In this document: piece after piece, positions 7,801 to 17,570 of the stretch | How the letters are laid out: every line of letters starts with the position of its first letter | Position numbering within the stretch: the stretch's first letter is position 1 | Origin: Salinisphaera sp. LB1 | Lineage (GTDB): Bacteria > Pseudomonadota > Gammaproteobacteria > Nevskiales > Salinisphaeraceae | DNA: 64,000 nt | Assembly (NCBI RefSeq): GCF_003177035.1 | Contig: NZ_CP029488.1 | Coordinates: 3,602,501-3,666,500 of the forward strand | Direction: 5' to 3' | Made by a program: the position numbers and the translations under genes | Notes under the pieces: model-generated | Told to the model about the DNA's origin: nothing | Databases searched by the model: none | What the model saw: the letters and a program-made list of their open reading frames with translations, nothing else

Positions 7801-10202
7801 AGATCCGGGCGCTCATTTGGCTGCTCGGGGTTATCGCCCTGGCCGTCATCCTGGCGGCGCTGGCGAGCACCGGCCGGCTGACCGTGCGCACCGACCTGAT
7901 GGCGCTGTTGCCGACGCCGCAGCACGATGCGCTGGTCAATGCGACCGTGCAGCGCATGGCCACTTTCGGCCAACGGCGCGTCACCGTCCTGCTCTCCGGC
8001 GACAGCCGGGCGCATCGCCGGCACGCGATCCAGGCCATGGCCACGGTGCTGACGGCGAGCCCGGCCTTCGACCAGGTCATCGCCCGCGCCGACGATGCGC
8101 TCGGCGCCGGCCAGCGCAGCGATCTCAACCAGCTGTATTTCGCCCACCGATTCCATTTGCTGGCGCCCGCCGATGCCCGGGCACTGGCCACACTGGCGAA
8201 GGCGCCGGCGCCAAGTGCCGCGGCGCACCACGCCCGCGAACACTTCACCAGCCGCGCCCAGAGCCGGCTTTACGGGCTCGGCGTGAACGGCGGCGGCCGT
8301 TTCATCGACGACCCCTTCGGCCTCGCGGATGCCTACCAGCGCACCGCCCTGCCCAACCCCGCCCCCAATCTGCGCATCGCGGGCGACGGCACGTTCTATG
8401 TGGTGGGGCCGCAGGGGCATCGAGCCGACGTGATATTCGCGCAAACACGGCACAATCCGTTCTCGCTGGCCAGCGAAAGCCAGGCCTCGGCGGCGCTGGC
8501 CAAGGCGCGCGCCGTGGCCCACGCAGCCGCGCCTGCGGCCACGATCCGTATCTCGGGTGTGGTTCGCCACGCCGCGGTCGCGGCCAAACGGGCCAAGTTC
8601 GAGATGTCGGTCATCGGCACCGGCTCACTGATCGGCATCGTGCTGCTCATGTTCTGGGCCTTCGGGCGCGTGCGGCCGTTCGTCCTCAGCCTGACCGCGG
8701 TCGGCGGCGGTATCCTGCTGGCCGTGGTGGTCACCGATCTCGTGTTCGGCGGCATCCACATGCTTACGCTCGTGTTCGGCACCAGCCTGGTCGGCGTGTC
8801 GATCGATTATTGTCTGCATTTCTTTGCCCAGCGCCTGGCCACCCCCGATCCGGCGACCGCCCTGGCCCGCGTGCGCCGGCCGGTGATGCTTGGACTCACG
8901 ACCAGCGTGATCGCCTACGGCGGCATGGTGATCGCCCCCTTCCCGGGGCTGCGTCAGATCGCGGTCTTCACCGCAACCGGGCTCATCGGCGGCTGGCTCG
9001 GCATGTGGCTGCTCCTGCCCGGCGCCGGCGGGCCCGCGCCGCGGCCGGGTCGTGCGTTGCGGCTGGCGGCGCTGTGGCGCTCGCACGGCCCGGCGCGACT
9101 GGCCGCCGGCCACGAACGCGTTCTGGTGACGGCACTGTCGGCGCTCGCCCTCGTGCTCGGCGGCTTCGCGCTCTGGCAGCTCAGCCCGGACGACAGCGTC
9201 CGCGTGCTCTACAATCCGCCGGCACAGCTGGTCAAAACCGATCGCGAGGTCGCCCGGCTGCTCGGGGCCACGCTGTCCACCCACGCCATCGTGGTCAGCG
9301 GCGGCACGACCGCCCGGGTACTGGCCACCGAGCAACAGTTGACCCGTCGGCTCAGCGCGGGCGCCAAGCCGGCCGCCGACGTGCGTGCGATCACCGATGC
9401 CTATCCGCCGGTCACCCAGCAGCAGCGCAATTACGCCCGGCTGGCGCAGACGCTGTATGCGCCGCACGGCGCGTTGACACAGGTTCTGCAATCGGCCGGT
9501 TTCAAGCCGCCGCAGATCGCGGCGGCGCGCCATGCCTTCGTTGCCGCCAAGGGCCGGACGCTGTCGCTGGCCGACTGGCTGTCCAGTCCGGCCAGCCTGG
9601 GGCTGCGCGGGCTCTGGCTCGGCCGCGTGAACGGCGCCGATGCGGCGATTATCCGCATCGACCAAATCCACGATGCCGCGCGCTTGAAGCACATCGTCGC
9701 CCAATACCCGCACGCCGAATACATAAACAGCGTCGCGCGCATCTCGAGCCTGTTGTCACATTATCGCCGGCTGGCGACCTGGCTGCTGGGGCTGGAATAC
9801 ATTCTGGCCTGGCTGGTGCTGTGGCGCGCATTCGGCGCGCGCGGGGCGCTCGCCCTGCTGTTGCCACCGGCACTGGCGAGCATCGCCGTACTGGCCATCT
9901 TCGCCGCCACCGGCGCGACCTTCGCCCTGTTCAACCTGGTGGCCCTGATCCTGTTGCTGGGCCTGGGCGCGGATTACGGTATCTTCCTGCGCACGGCGCC
10001 GGCGGATCATGCGCCGGCGATGCTGGCCGTGGGCCTGTCGGTCGCCACCACCCTGCTGGCGTTCGGCCTGCTGGGCGTCAGCCATACACCGGCGCTGCAC
10101 GAGTTCGGGCTCACGCTCGCGCTGGGCCTGACATTCACATTCCTGCTAGCGTCATTGTTGGGCCGCCCCGCCCCCGACACGAGTCCTTCGCAACAGGAGT
10201 GA
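7797..10202 (+). CDS. apeM: MMPL/RND-family exporter of the aryl polyene
   Basis: An 801-residue transporter with the RND-like duplicated plan: one N-terminal helix (residues 5-25), a large periplasmic loop, a helix block at about 270-410, a seventh helix near 445, a second loop and a final block at about 645-790 ending in LGRPAPD. Polar residues inside the helices (SIDYCLHFF, GLGADYGIFL) resemble the proton-relay segments of MMPL proteins. It would move the polyene lipid outward with the LolA-like and DUF3261 proteins. The start is a TTG, chosen because the first helix begins at once; the frame is open further upstream without a better start. Confidence 0.82.
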   Translation: MKIRALIWLLGVIALAVILAALASTGRLTVRTDLMALLPTPQHDALVNATVQRMATFGQRRVTVLLSGDSRAHRRHAIQAMATVLTASPAFDQVIARADDALGAGQRSDLNQLYFAHRFHLLAPADARALATLAKAPAPSAAAHHAREHFTSRAQSRLYGLGVNGGGRFIDDPFGLADAYQRTALPNPAPNLRIAGDGTFYVVGPQGHRADVIFAQTRHNPFSLASESQASAALAKARAVAHAAAPAATIRISGVVRHAAVAAKRAKFEMSVIGTGSLIGIVLLMFWAFGRVRPFVLSLTAVGGGILLAVVVTDLVFGGIHMLTLVFGTSLVGVSIDYCLHFFAQRLATPDPATALARVRRPVMLGLTTSVIAYGGMVIAPFPGLRQIAVFTATGLIGGWLGMWLLLPGAGGPAPRPGRALRLAALWRSHGPARLAAGHERVLVTALSALALVLGGFALWQLSPDDSVRVLYNPPAQLVKTDREVARLLGATLSTHAIVVSGGTTARVLATEQQLTRRLSAGAKPAADVRAITDAYPPVTQQQRNYARLAQTLYAPHGALTQVLQSAGFKPPQIAAARHAFVAAKGRTLSLADWLSSPASLGLRGLWLGRVNGADAAIIRIDQIHDAARLKHIVAQYPHAEYINSVARISSLLSHYRRLATWLLGLEYILAWLVLWRAFGARGALALLLPPALASIAVLAIFAATGATFALFNLVALILLLGLGADYGIFLRTAPADHAPAMLAVGLSVATTLLAFGLLGVSHTPALHEFGLTLALGLTFTFLLASLLGRPAPDTSPSQQE

Positions 10203-10203
10203 T

Positions 10204-11445
10204 GTGAACAGCCAACACACCGACATCGCCATCATCGGCGCCGGCCCGGCGGGCGCGACCATGGCCACGCTGCTGGCCGATCGTGGCTGGCGGGTGACCG
10301 TGCTCGAGCGCAGCCACTTCCCGCGCTTTGCCGTGGGCGAGAGCCTGCTGCCACGCTGCATGGACGCCCTGGCCGGCGCCGGCATGCTGCAGGCCGTGGA
10401 AAACGCCGGCTATCAGATCAAGCGCGGCGTCACCTTCAGCGAGAACGACCGCGACGCGAGCTTCACCTTCGACGACCAGTTCACGCCCGGCTGGTCCTGG
10501 ACCTGGCAGGTGCAGCGCGCCGATTTCGATCATCGGCTGGCACTCGAGGCCGAACGGCGCGGCGCGGCGCTGCGCTTCGGCCAGACGGTCGCGTCGGTGG
10601 ATTTCGCCACACCGGGCGCGCCACAGCTGACGATCGCCGCCGACGACGGCACCCGCACCGAGCTGGCCGCGCGGTTCGTCTGCGATGCCAGCGGCTCGGC
10701 GCGCGTGCTGCCGCGACTGCTGGGCCTCGACCGGCCGGGCAGCGCGCCGTCGCGGGCCGCACTGTTCACGCACGTCGCCGACCATATCGACGATCCCGAT
10801 TATCAACGCGACCGGATCCTGATCGGCATCCACCCCGAGCAGCCGGACGTCTGGTACTGGCTCATCGGCCTGGCCGACGGACGCGCCTCGGTTGGCATGA
10901 TCGCCCCGCCCGAATGGCTGCAGGCCGCCGATGGCCCGCCGGTCGATCGCCTGCGGCATTTCCTGGCCCAGGAACCGCGGCTGGCCCGGCTGCTGGCGCA
11001 CGCCGAGTTCGACAGCCGGGTCGGCCAGACCGAAAACTATGCCTACGACATCGCCGCGCTGCACGGCCGGGACTATGCGCTACTCGGCAACGCCGCCGGC
11101 TTCGTCGACCCGATCTTTTCCTCCGGCGTGACCATCGCGCTGGAATCCGCGCTGCGCGCGGTCGAGCCGATCGATGCGCAATTGCGCGGCGCCGCGCCCG
11201 ACTGGCAGACCCGGTTCGAAGGCCCGATCCGCGACGGCCAGCGGGTGTTCACCCGCTTCATCGCCGCCTGGTATCGCGGCGCGCTCAAGCATGTGTTGTT
11301 CAATCCGGCGCCCGATCCGGCCATCCGCACCATGCTGAGCTCGATTCTGGCCGGCTATGTCTGGGACACGAACAACCCCTACGTTGCCGGGCCCGAACGC
11401 CGTCTCGACACCCTGTGCCGCCTGTGCGCGCCGGCCTCATCGTGA
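10204..11445 (+). CDS. flavin-dependent halogenase-like oxidoreductase
   Basis: A 413-residue FAD enzyme. [10 protein letters not shown] (11-20) binds FAD, and [13 protein letters not shown] is the second flavin motif of halogenases and geranylgeranyl-reductase-like enzymes. Lys73 in YQIKRGVTF is where the catalytic lysine sits in phenolic halogenases, and W217-x-W219-x-I221 (VWYWLIGL) matches the halogenase WxWxI signature, though the proline that often follows is glycine. Xanthomonadins are brominated aryl polyenes and their clusters carry such genes, so ring halogenation of the polyene is the best guess. A hydroxylase or oxidase cannot be excluded. GTG start with AGGAG upstream; coupled to its neighbours. 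Confidence 0.75.
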   Translation: MNSQHTDIAIIGAGPAGATMATLLADRGWRVTVLERSHFPRFAVGESLLPRCMDALAGAGMLQAVENAGYQIKRGVTFSENDRDASFTFDDQFTPGWSWTWQVQRADFDHRLALEAERRGAALRFGQTVASVDFATPGAPQLTIAADDGTRTELAARFVCDASGSARVLPRLLGLDRPGSAPSRAALFTHVADHIDDPDYQRDRILIGIHPEQPDVWYWLIGLADGRASVGMIAPPEWLQAADGPPVDRLRHFLAQEPRLARLLAHAEFDSRVGQTENYAYDIAALHGRDYALLGNAAGFVDPIFSSGVTIALESALRAVEPIDAQLRGAAPDWQTRFEGPIRDGQRVFTRFIAAWYRGALKHVLFNPAPDPAIRTMLSSILAGYVWDTNNPYVAGPERRLDTLCRLCAPASS

Positions 11446-12011
11446 GGCGCGCGCTGCTGCGGGGGCTCGGGGCCGGCGCCGTGGTCGCCGCCTTGAGCGG
11501 TTGCATGCCCGGCCCGTTGATCCAGCCACTCGGCCCGGGCGCGCTCGGGCAATCGGTCGAGGCGCGCCAGCAAGTGACCGTGCACTACCATGGCCACACC
11601 CGCAGCCTGCAGGTCGCGCTGCGCGTCGTGCCGAACAACCTCACGCTGGTCGGGCTGTCGGCCATGGGCCAACGCGTGTTCACGCTGGACTGGAACGGCC
11701 AGTCCATCGCGCGCGGCCAGGGGCTCGACGCCGGCCAACGCATTCCGGCGAAGCGGATTCTGGCGGATCTGGAGCTCGCCTACTGGCCGCTGCCGGCCCT
11801 GCGCAAGGCCCTCGTCGATCCGGATCTGCGCCTGCGACAGCTGGGCAGCACGCGCACGCTTTGGCGCGGCGACAAGCTGTTGTGGCTGGCCTACCGGGGC
11901 CACGGCGATCCCTGGCACAGCCGGTTGACGGTCTACGATGCCCGGCTCGGCTACCGGCTGGACGTCAAACCACTGGCTTTCAATATACCTTCGAATTCAG
12001 ACACGCCATGA
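11442..12011 (+). CDS. apeN: DUF3261 lipoprotein of the aryl polyene cluster
   Basis: A 189-residue lipoprotein: a basic start, a hydrophobic stretch and the lipobox LSGC, giving a lipidated cysteine near residue 22. The mature protein has [20 protein letters not shown] and a C-terminal [18 protein letters not shown] block, as in DUF3261 proteins of APE clusters. It is likely an outer-membrane partner of the LolA-like protein and exporter, analogous to LolB. It starts with GTG overlapping the halogenase stop (GTGA) and ends overlapping the next ATG. The family function is inferred, not proven. Confidence 0.75.
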   Translation: MRRALLRGLGAGAVVAALSGCMPGPLIQPLGPGALGQSVEARQQVTVHYHGHTRSLQVALRVVPNNLTLVGLSAMGQRVFTLDWNGQSIARGQGLDAGQRIPAKRILADLELAYWPLPALRKALVDPDLRLRQLGSTRTLWRGDKLLWLAYRGHGDPWHSRLTVYDARLGYRLDVKPLAFNIPSNSDTP

Positions 12012-12733
12012 GCGACACCATTCTCGTCACCGGCGCCAGCCGGGGCATCGGCCGTGCGATCGCCGAGCGCCTGGCGCGCGACGGCTTCGATCTCGTCGTG
12101 CATTACCGGCAGCGCGAAGCCGCGGCACGCGAAGTCGCCGAAACGATCCGGGCGCTGGGCCGCCGGGCCCGCCTGATCGCCTTCGACAGCACCGATCGCG
12201 AACAGACCCGCGCAGCGCTCGAAGCGGACATCGCCGAACACGGCGCCTACTACGGTCTGGTACTCAACGCCGGCATCGCCCGCGATGCCGCCTTTCCGGC
12301 ATTGACCGACGCCGCCTGGGACGCCGTGCTCGACACCAATCTCGACGGTTTCTACAACATCGCCAAGCCCTGCGTGATGCCCATGATCCAGCGGCGCCGG
12401 CCGGGGCGCATCGTCACACTGTCGTCCATCGCCGGTGTCATGGGCAATCGGGGTCAGGTCAACTACAGCGCCGCCAAGGCCGGGATCATCGGGGCAACCA
12501 AGGCCCTGGCACTCGAGCTGGCCAAGCGTCGGATCACGGTCAACTGCGTGGCCCCGGGACTGATCGCAACCGACATGACCGACGAGCTGCCCGCCGACCA
12601 GCTCAAGCGCATGATTCCGCAGCAGCGCATGGGCCGCCCGGCGGAAGTCGCCGCCGCGGTCTCGTTTCTGTGCTCGCCGGACGCCAGCTACATCACCCGT
12701 CAGGTGATCTCGGTCAACGGCGGGCTGTGCTGA
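12008..12733 (+). CDS. apeQ: 3-oxoacyl-ACP reductase, FabG family (aryl polyene)
   Basis: A 241-residue short-chain dehydrogenase. TGASRGIG (8-15) binds NADP; the catalytic set is Asn111, Ser140, Tyr153 and Lys157 (VNYSAAKAG). It would reduce the 3-oxoacyl-ACP made by the ketosynthase, after which the two dehydratases form the double bond; no enoyl reductase is present, as expected for a polyene. ATGA overlap with the lipoprotein gene and 22 bp to the next gene show one operon. Confidence 0.87.
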   Translation: MSDTILVTGASRGIGRAIAERLARDGFDLVVHYRQREAAAREVAETIRALGRRARLIAFDSTDREQTRAALEADIAEHGAYYGLVLNAGIARDAAFPALTDAAWDAVLDTNLDGFYNIAKPCVMPMIQRRRPGRIVTLSSIAGVMGNRGQVNYSAAKAGIIGATKALALELAKRRITVNCVAPGLIATDMTDELPADQLKRMIPQQRMGRPAEVAAAVSFLCSPDASYITRQVISVNGGLC

Positions 12734-12755
12734 CCGCAATCCCGCGCGTTTTGGC

Positions 12756-13496
12756 ATGATGCGGCTGAGTCTGGCGCTGTTCGTGTTCGACGACGCCGTG
12801 GACGCGGCGTGCCTGTGCGCGGCTTTGAGCCCGGCCGAACGCGCGCGGCATGCGCGTCTTCCCAGCGAACGCCGGCGGCGTGAATATCTCGCCAGCCGCT
12901 GGCTGCTGCGCCAGCATCTCGCCTGTATCCACCAGGCCGCGCCGGGGACGTTGTCCATCGAATACCCGCCGGGCGCGCCCCCGCGCAGCGCCGACACGCC
13001 GTCGCATCTGGGCCTCAGCCATAGCGGGGTCGCCTGCCTGAGCCTGGTCGCGGATGGCGTGGCGGGCTGCGATATCGAGCGGATCCGCGGGCGCCGCTTC
13101 GCCCCCGAGCGATACGCCCGGCACTGTTTTCACCCCGACGAGACCGCCGCCCTGGGCATGGCGGCGCCCGGGCAGCGTATCGCCGATTTCCATCGTCTGT
13201 GGACGCTCAAGGAAGCCAGCCTCAAGGCCCGCGGGCTCGGCCTCGGCAGCGGCATGGCGCGGCCGAGTTTCGCGCTGCGACCGCAGTTGGCCTGTACGCG
13301 CCCGCCGGCCGCCGGTGCCTGGTATTTCGGCGCCTGCGATCTACAGTTACCGGCGGCCCGGTTCGCGCTGGCGCTGGCCGCGGCAGCGCCCGAGATCACG
13401 CTGGTTCTGGAGCGCCTGCGACCGGGACGCGTCGCTGCGGTGGAGCGCGAGTTACTGTCGCCCGACTGGCATATCACCCGCAGCAATGCCCGCTGA
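12756..13496 (+). CDS. 4'-phosphopantetheinyl transferase, Sfp type
   Basis: A 246-residue Sfp-type transferase with GLSHSG, the magnesium-binding GCDIERI and the helix FHRLWTLKEASLKARG, all in the standard order. It would activate Ser47 of the cluster's ACP using coenzyme A. Two adjacent ATG codons open the frame; either could be the start. It closes the plus operon and runs toward cysG, with only 18 bp between the converging genes. Confidence 0.85.
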   Translation: MMRLSLALFVFDDAVDAACLCAALSPAERARHARLPSERRRREYLASRWLLRQHLACIHQAAPGTLSIEYPPGAPPRSADTPSHLGLSHSGVACLSLVADGVAGCDIERIRGRRFAPERYARHCFHPDETAALGMAAPGQRIADFHRLWTLKEASLKARGLGLGSGMARPSFALRPQLACTRPPAAGAWYFGACDLQLPAARFALALAAAAPEITLVLERLRPGRVAAVERELLSPDWHITRSNAR

Positions 13497-13514
13497 CCGC
13501 ACCCGGAAGCGAGT

Positions 13515-14939
13515 TCAATCCCCGGCGGCGGGATGAAACCAGCCGAGCCGCTCATGCAGCCGCACGACTTCGCCGACAATCAGTAGCGCCGCGCCGGTCG
13601 AGCGCTCGGCGGCCACGCGATCCGGCAGGTCGTCCAGCGTCGCCGCGATCAGGCGCTGGCGCGCTGTGGTGCCATCGATGATCATCGCCGCCGGCCAGTC
13701 GCCCGGCAGGCCGTGCTCGATCAGGCGGGCGCAAATCGTTGCGAGATTGCGCCGCCCCATGAAGAACACCACCGTCTGCCCGCGCTGCGCCAGCTCCGCC
13801 CACGACAGATTCAGTGCGCCGGCCTTGAGATGCCCGGTGACAAAAGTCACCGACTGCGCACAATCGCGATGCGTGAGCGGAATACCGGCATACGCCGCGC
13901 AGCCATTGGCCGCGGTGATGCCAGGCACGATCTGGAACGGAATACCCGCGGCAGCCAGCTCGGATATCTCTTCGCCGCCGCGGCCGAACACGAAAGGGTC
14001 GCCGCCCTTCAGCCGTAGCACGCGCTTGCCTTCCCGGGCCAGCGCCACCATCAACGCGTTGATATCGTCCTGCGGGAGGGTATGTTCCGCGGCCCGCTTG
14101 CCGACGTGAATCCGCTCCGCCTCCGGCGACACCAGCGCCAGGATCGCCGGCGCGATCAGACTGTCGTAGAGCACGACATCGGCCCGCTGCATCAGGCGCA
14201 ATGCGCGGAAAGTCAGCAGATCCGGCTCGCCCGGGCCGCTGCCCACGAGATAAACCTCGCCGCCAGGCGGCTTTCTGCCGGCATCGCCCTGGTCGAGCAT
14301 GGCACGCAAGGCGTGGCGGGCGGCGTCCAGCCGGCCCGCGAACACCTGCTCGGCGATCGGGCCGTCGAACACCGCGTCCCAGAAGGCGGCACGCTCGGGC
14401 CGGGCTATGCGGCGCCGGACCTCGGCCCGGAATTCACCCGCCAGCGCCGCCAGATCGCCATACGTATGCGGCACCAGCGTTTCCAACCGTGCGCGCAGGC
14501 GACGGGTGAGGCTGGGTGCCGCCGCATCGCTGGATACGCTGATCTGCAACGGCCCGCGCTCGATCAGCGCCGGCACCAGAAAATCCGAATCCTCGGCCGC
14601 GTCGGCCCGCTGCACCGGTATGCCCTGACCGCGCGCGGCCGCGGCAAAGCGCGCGTTCGCGTCGGCATCGTCGGTGGCGGCGAAACACAGCACGGCGTCG
14701 CGCGCGTCGGTGTCCGTGACTTGGCGTTGCTGCCATTCGATCGCGCCTGCCGTGGCGCGTTCGGCGAGCGCCGGGGTTACGCTCGGCGCAATCACGCGGA
14801 TACGCGCGCCGGCCGCCAGCAGGCGTTCCACACGGCGCGCCGCGATCCGCCCGCCGCCGGCCACCACCACCCGGCGCCCTGCCAGTCGCAGCGCCACCGG
14901 GTACGGGGCAAAACACGGGTCCACGGACTGTTCGCTCAT
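13515..14939 (-). CDS. cysG: siroheme synthase (trifunctional)
   Basis: A 474-residue fusion enzyme of usual length. Residues 1-210 form the precorrin-2 dehydrogenase/sirohydrochlorin ferrochelatase part (VVVAGGGRIAARRVERL, then SVSSDAAAPSLTRRLRARLE). Residues 220-474 form the uroporphyrinogen-III methyltransferase (VYLVGSGPGEPDLLTFRALR, LKGGDPFVFGRGGEE, GITAANGCAAYAGIPLTHR). It makes siroheme for sulfite and nitrite reductases. With the anion transporter and CysB-type regulator encoded next to it, it forms a sulfur-assimilation group. Same neighbourhood as in Pseudomonas (cysG beside serS). Confidence 0.95.
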   Translation of the reverse strand: MSEQSVDPCFAPYPVALRLAGRRVVVAGGGRIAARRVERLLAAGARIRVIAPSVTPALAERATAGAIEWQQRQVTDTDARDAVLCFAATDDADANARFAAAARGQGIPVQRADAAEDSDFLVPALIERGPLQISVSSDAAAPSLTRRLRARLETLVPHTYGDLAALAGEFRAEVRRRIARPERAAFWDAVFDGPIAEQVFAGRLDAARHALRAMLDQGDAGRKPPGGEVYLVGSGPGEPDLLTFRALRLMQRADVVLYDSLIAPAILALVSPEAERIHVGKRAAEHTLPQDDINALMVALAREGKRVLRLKGGDPFVFGRGGEEISELAAAGIPFQIVPGITAANGCAAYAGIPLTHRDCAQSVTFVTGHLKAGALNLSWAELAQRGQTVVFFMGRRNLATICARLIEHGLPGDWPAAMIIDGTTARQRLIAATLDDLPDRVAAERSTGAALLIVGEVVRLHERLGWFHPAAGD

Positions 14940-14979
14940 CGGCTCGACTCGGCTCCCGGTGTGTCGTGGGCGGTTGCCG

Positions 14980-15786
14980 TCAGGCGCCGAAATGCAGCGT
15001 CTTGTAGATCATGCTGACGGCCACGACAATCAATACGACGGCAATGATCGGGCGTAGCGCGCGATCGGGCAAACGCCGGCCGAGCCGCGTGCCGACGTAG
15101 ATCCCCGGCAACGAGCCCGCGAGAAGCAGGCCGAGCACGCCCAGATCGGTCGTGCCCAGCGTCAGATGCCCGAGGCCAGCGATGAGCGTGAGCGGCACGG
15201 CATGGGTGATGTCGGTGCCGACAATGCGCACCGCACGCGTGTTCGGATACAGGATCAGCAGCATGGTGGTGCCGAGCACGCCCGCGCCCACCGACGACAG
15301 ACTCACCAGCACCCCCAGCACCACGCCGCCCAGCACGGTGATCGCCGGGCGCCAGGCGAGCAGTTCGGCCTGGCTCTTGCCGGAGACGAACAGCATCCGC
15401 GCCTGCAGCCAGTACACCAGCCGGTCGCGGGCGAAGGTCAGCAGCGCGGTCACGATCATGGTCACGGCCAGCGTCACCACCATCAGTTCCTGCACCCACG
15501 GCCGGAGTCCAACCATATGCAGCCAGGCGATGGTGAGGATGGCCGCCGGTACGCTGCCGGCGGCCATCAGCCCGACCACCGGCCAGTCGACCGTCTGCTG
15601 CCGGCCATGTAACACCGTGCCGAACGCCTTGGTACCGGCGGCATACAACAGATCCGTACCCACGGCGGCCGAAGGCGAGAAACCGAAAAACAGGATCAGG
15701 ATCGGCGTCATCAGCGAGCCGCCACCCACCCCGGTGAGACCCACGGCGGCCCCGACGAACAGGCCGGCGACGACAAAAGCGAGCAT
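14980..15786 (-). CDS. TSUP (TauE/SafE) family anion transporter
   Basis: A 268-residue membrane protein with about eight helices in two halves, each with the family glycine motif (GAAVGLTGVGGGSLMTP and SLSSVGAGVLGTTMLL). TSUP proteins carry sulfite, sulfate or sulfonates. The position between cysG and cysB, divergent from cysB, points to a sulfur anion under CysB control (inference). The ATG at 15786 was chosen because AAGGA lies seven bases upstream; a GTG at 15807 is possible. Confidence 0.85.
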   Translation of the reverse strand: MLAFVVAGLFVGAAVGLTGVGGGSLMTPILILFFGFSPSAAVGTDLLYAAGTKAFGTVLHGRQQTVDWPVVGLMAAGSVPAAILTIAWLHMVGLRPWVQELMVVTLAVTMIVTALLTFARDRLVYWLQARMLFVSGKSQAELLAWRPAITVLGGVVLGVLVSLSSVGAGVLGTTMLLILYPNTRAVRIVGTDITHAVPLTLIAGLGHLTLGTTDLGVLGLLLAGSLPGIYVGTRLGRRLPDRALRPIIAVVLIVVAVSMIYKTLHFGA

Positions 15787-15943
15787 GCAGAGATCCTTAT
15801 CCGGCACCCGGCCGGCGTTGCCTGTGGCCGGCGCTGCAAGGCGCCCGCCAGCCGATGAAGGGCGCCAAGCTACCAGTCACCCAACAAAGCGAAAAGTAAT
15901 ATATGCTGATGCAGTAATATCCCAATAGAATAAGCGAGCCGAC
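15787..15943. promoter_or_regulatory. divergent promoter region, TSUP transporter / cysB
   Basis: An AT-rich patch (about 15885-15935) in this otherwise GC-rich spacer contains TAATAT and ATAGAAT elements that could be -10 boxes in either direction. LysR-type regulators usually bind such divergent spacers; no clear palindromic T-N11-A site was verified. Confidence 0.4.
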
Positions 15944-16924
15944 ATGAAGCTGCGACAGCTGGAGTACATCCACGAGGTGGCGCGACAGCAACTCAACATC
16001 ACCGCCGCGGCGCGCAGCCTGCATACCTCCCAGCCCGGTGTCAGCAAGCAGATCCGGTTATTGGAGGAAGAGCTCGGGGTGCTGATCTTCGAGCGCAACG
16101 GCAAGCATCTCGACCGCATCACGCCGGCCGGCGAGCGTATCCTGAACACCACCCGCCGGATTCTTTCGGAAGTGGCCAACATCAACCGGACCGCCAGCGA
16201 GTTCGCCGATACCGATCGCGGTTCGCTGCGGGTGGCCACCACGCACACCCAGGCGCGCTACGCACTGCCGGCCACGATCGCCGGCTTTCGCCAGGCCTAT
16301 CCCCGGGTGTCGCTGCATATCAATCAGGGCGCCCCGCCCCAGATCGCAGGCTGGGCGGCGGCCGGGGACGCCGACTTCGCGATTGCCACCGAGGCGCTCG
16401 AGCATTTCGACGAGCTGATCATGCTGCCCTGCTATCACTGGAACCGCTGCGTGCTGGTCCCCACCGGGCATCCGCTGGCCGACGGCAGCCCGCTCACGCT
16501 GGAACGCATCGCAGACTATCCGCTGGTAACCTATACCTTCGGCTTCACCGGCCGCTCGCAGCTGGACACCGCGTTTAACGAACACGGGCTGACGCCGGAC
16601 GTGGTGCTCACGGCGGTCGATGCCGACGTGATCAAGACCTATGTCCGCCTCGGTCTGGGCGTGGGCGTGATCGCCAACATGGCGTACGACGCGGCGAGCG
16701 ACCAGGACCTGGTGAGTCTCGATGCCAGCCATCTGTTCTCATCGAGCACCACCCATATCGGCTTTCGCCACAACCTGTTCCTGACCGGATTCATGCGTCG
16801 CTTCATCCGCATGTTCGCCGAGCATCTCACCGAGGATGTGGTCGATCGCGCAATCGAGGCCTATCCGGGCCCGAGCTTCGATACGCTGCTGGAAGAACTC
16901 TGGCCGCAGCTGCCCACACGCTGA
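15944..16924 (+). CDS. cysB: LysR-family regulator CysB
   Basis: A 326-residue LysR protein that I recognise as CysB-like: MKLRQLEYIHEV, HTSQPGVSKQIRLLEEELG (helix-turn-helix) and VATTHTQARYALPATI, then ADFAIATEAL and MLPCYHWNRCVLVP, closely match the CysB/Cbl effector-binding domain. CysB activates sulfate and sulfonate assimilation genes and senses N-acetylserine and sulfide. It is divergent from the TSUP transporter. Whether it is CysB proper or a Cbl paralogue cannot be settled here; length and N-terminus favour CysB. Confidence 0.88.
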   Translation: MKLRQLEYIHEVARQQLNITAAARSLHTSQPGVSKQIRLLEEELGVLIFERNGKHLDRITPAGERILNTTRRILSEVANINRTASEFADTDRGSLRVATTHTQARYALPATIAGFRQAYPRVSLHINQGAPPQIAGWAAAGDADFAIATEALEHFDELIMLPCYHWNRCVLVPTGHPLADGSPLTLERIADYPLVTYTFGFTGRSQLDTAFNEHGLTPDVVLTAVDADVIKTYVRLGLGVGVIANMAYDAASDQDLVSLDASHLFSSSTTHIGFRHNLFLTGFMRRFIRMFAEHLTEDVVDRAIEAYPGPSFDTLLEELWPQLPTR

Positions 16925-17123
16925 AAACGTGTGAAGATTGGTGATCGGCAGATCGCGAATACAGGCAGTTTATCCGCAGATTACGCAGATTGAAAGCGTC
17001 GTGTTTTCGGCTGCTTGAAACAAAGCAAAGCAGCAAAGACGACCCACGAGATCGAGCCCGGCTCTGGCCTTGTTATGAATCGGCGCCATCAGCGTCATCT
17101 GTGGATGATGTTTTACCCGTTGC

Positions 17124-17220
17124 GTAGGTCGGATTAGGTGCTTGCACCGTAATCCGACAGCCGGACCCCGGCACCCGCCGATTGAGCGTCGGATTACGCG
17201 CTGCGCGCTAATCCACCTAC
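17124..17220. repeat. palindromic intergenic repeat, 'cttgcacc' variant, copy 1
   Basis: Starts GTAGGTCGGATTAGGTGC and ends GCGCGCTAATCCACCTAC, so the outer arms are inverted repeats. Inside are two smaller hairpins (GGTGCTTGCACC and GCGCTGCGCGC). A near-identical copy lies 450 bp to the right and a third at 45.9 kb. Confidence 0.85.
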
Positions 17221-17570
17221 TGCCGCTGACAAGCACGCCGGCGCCGTGCGTGACCAACCCTCGTTCTGTTTCACAGCGTCGATGCGCCCATGTCGAGTTA
17301 TCAGTGCGCTAATGAAGCCGTGAATACAGGCAGTTTATCCGCAGATTGCGCAGATCACACCAATTGAAAGCACGCGTTTGTAAAGGTCTTCGGTGCGCAG
17401 GGTAATTGTTTCGCTCGCCCGCCCGGGGTTCGCATCGGGCGATTTATTGCCGAAGCTCGATTCGTATCAAACAGCGATGAGCTGGCCTCCGAAGCGGGTC
17501 ATCCATCAAAGGCTCGCTGTCTCGAATCTGCGTCATCTGCGGATACTATCTTTTCGGGTGGCGCAGTCGC

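Noticed and set aside
6924-8570. 548-aa minus-strand ORF opposite the LolA-like and exporter genes
   Set aside because: A GC-rich antisense shadow full of Arg/Gly/His with no domain; the plus-strand genes have clear families and overlaps.
7706-10207. 833-aa plus-strand ORF overlapping the exporter in another frame
   Set aside because: Arg/Pro/Ala-rich out-of-frame translation; the MMPL frame has the helices and motifs.
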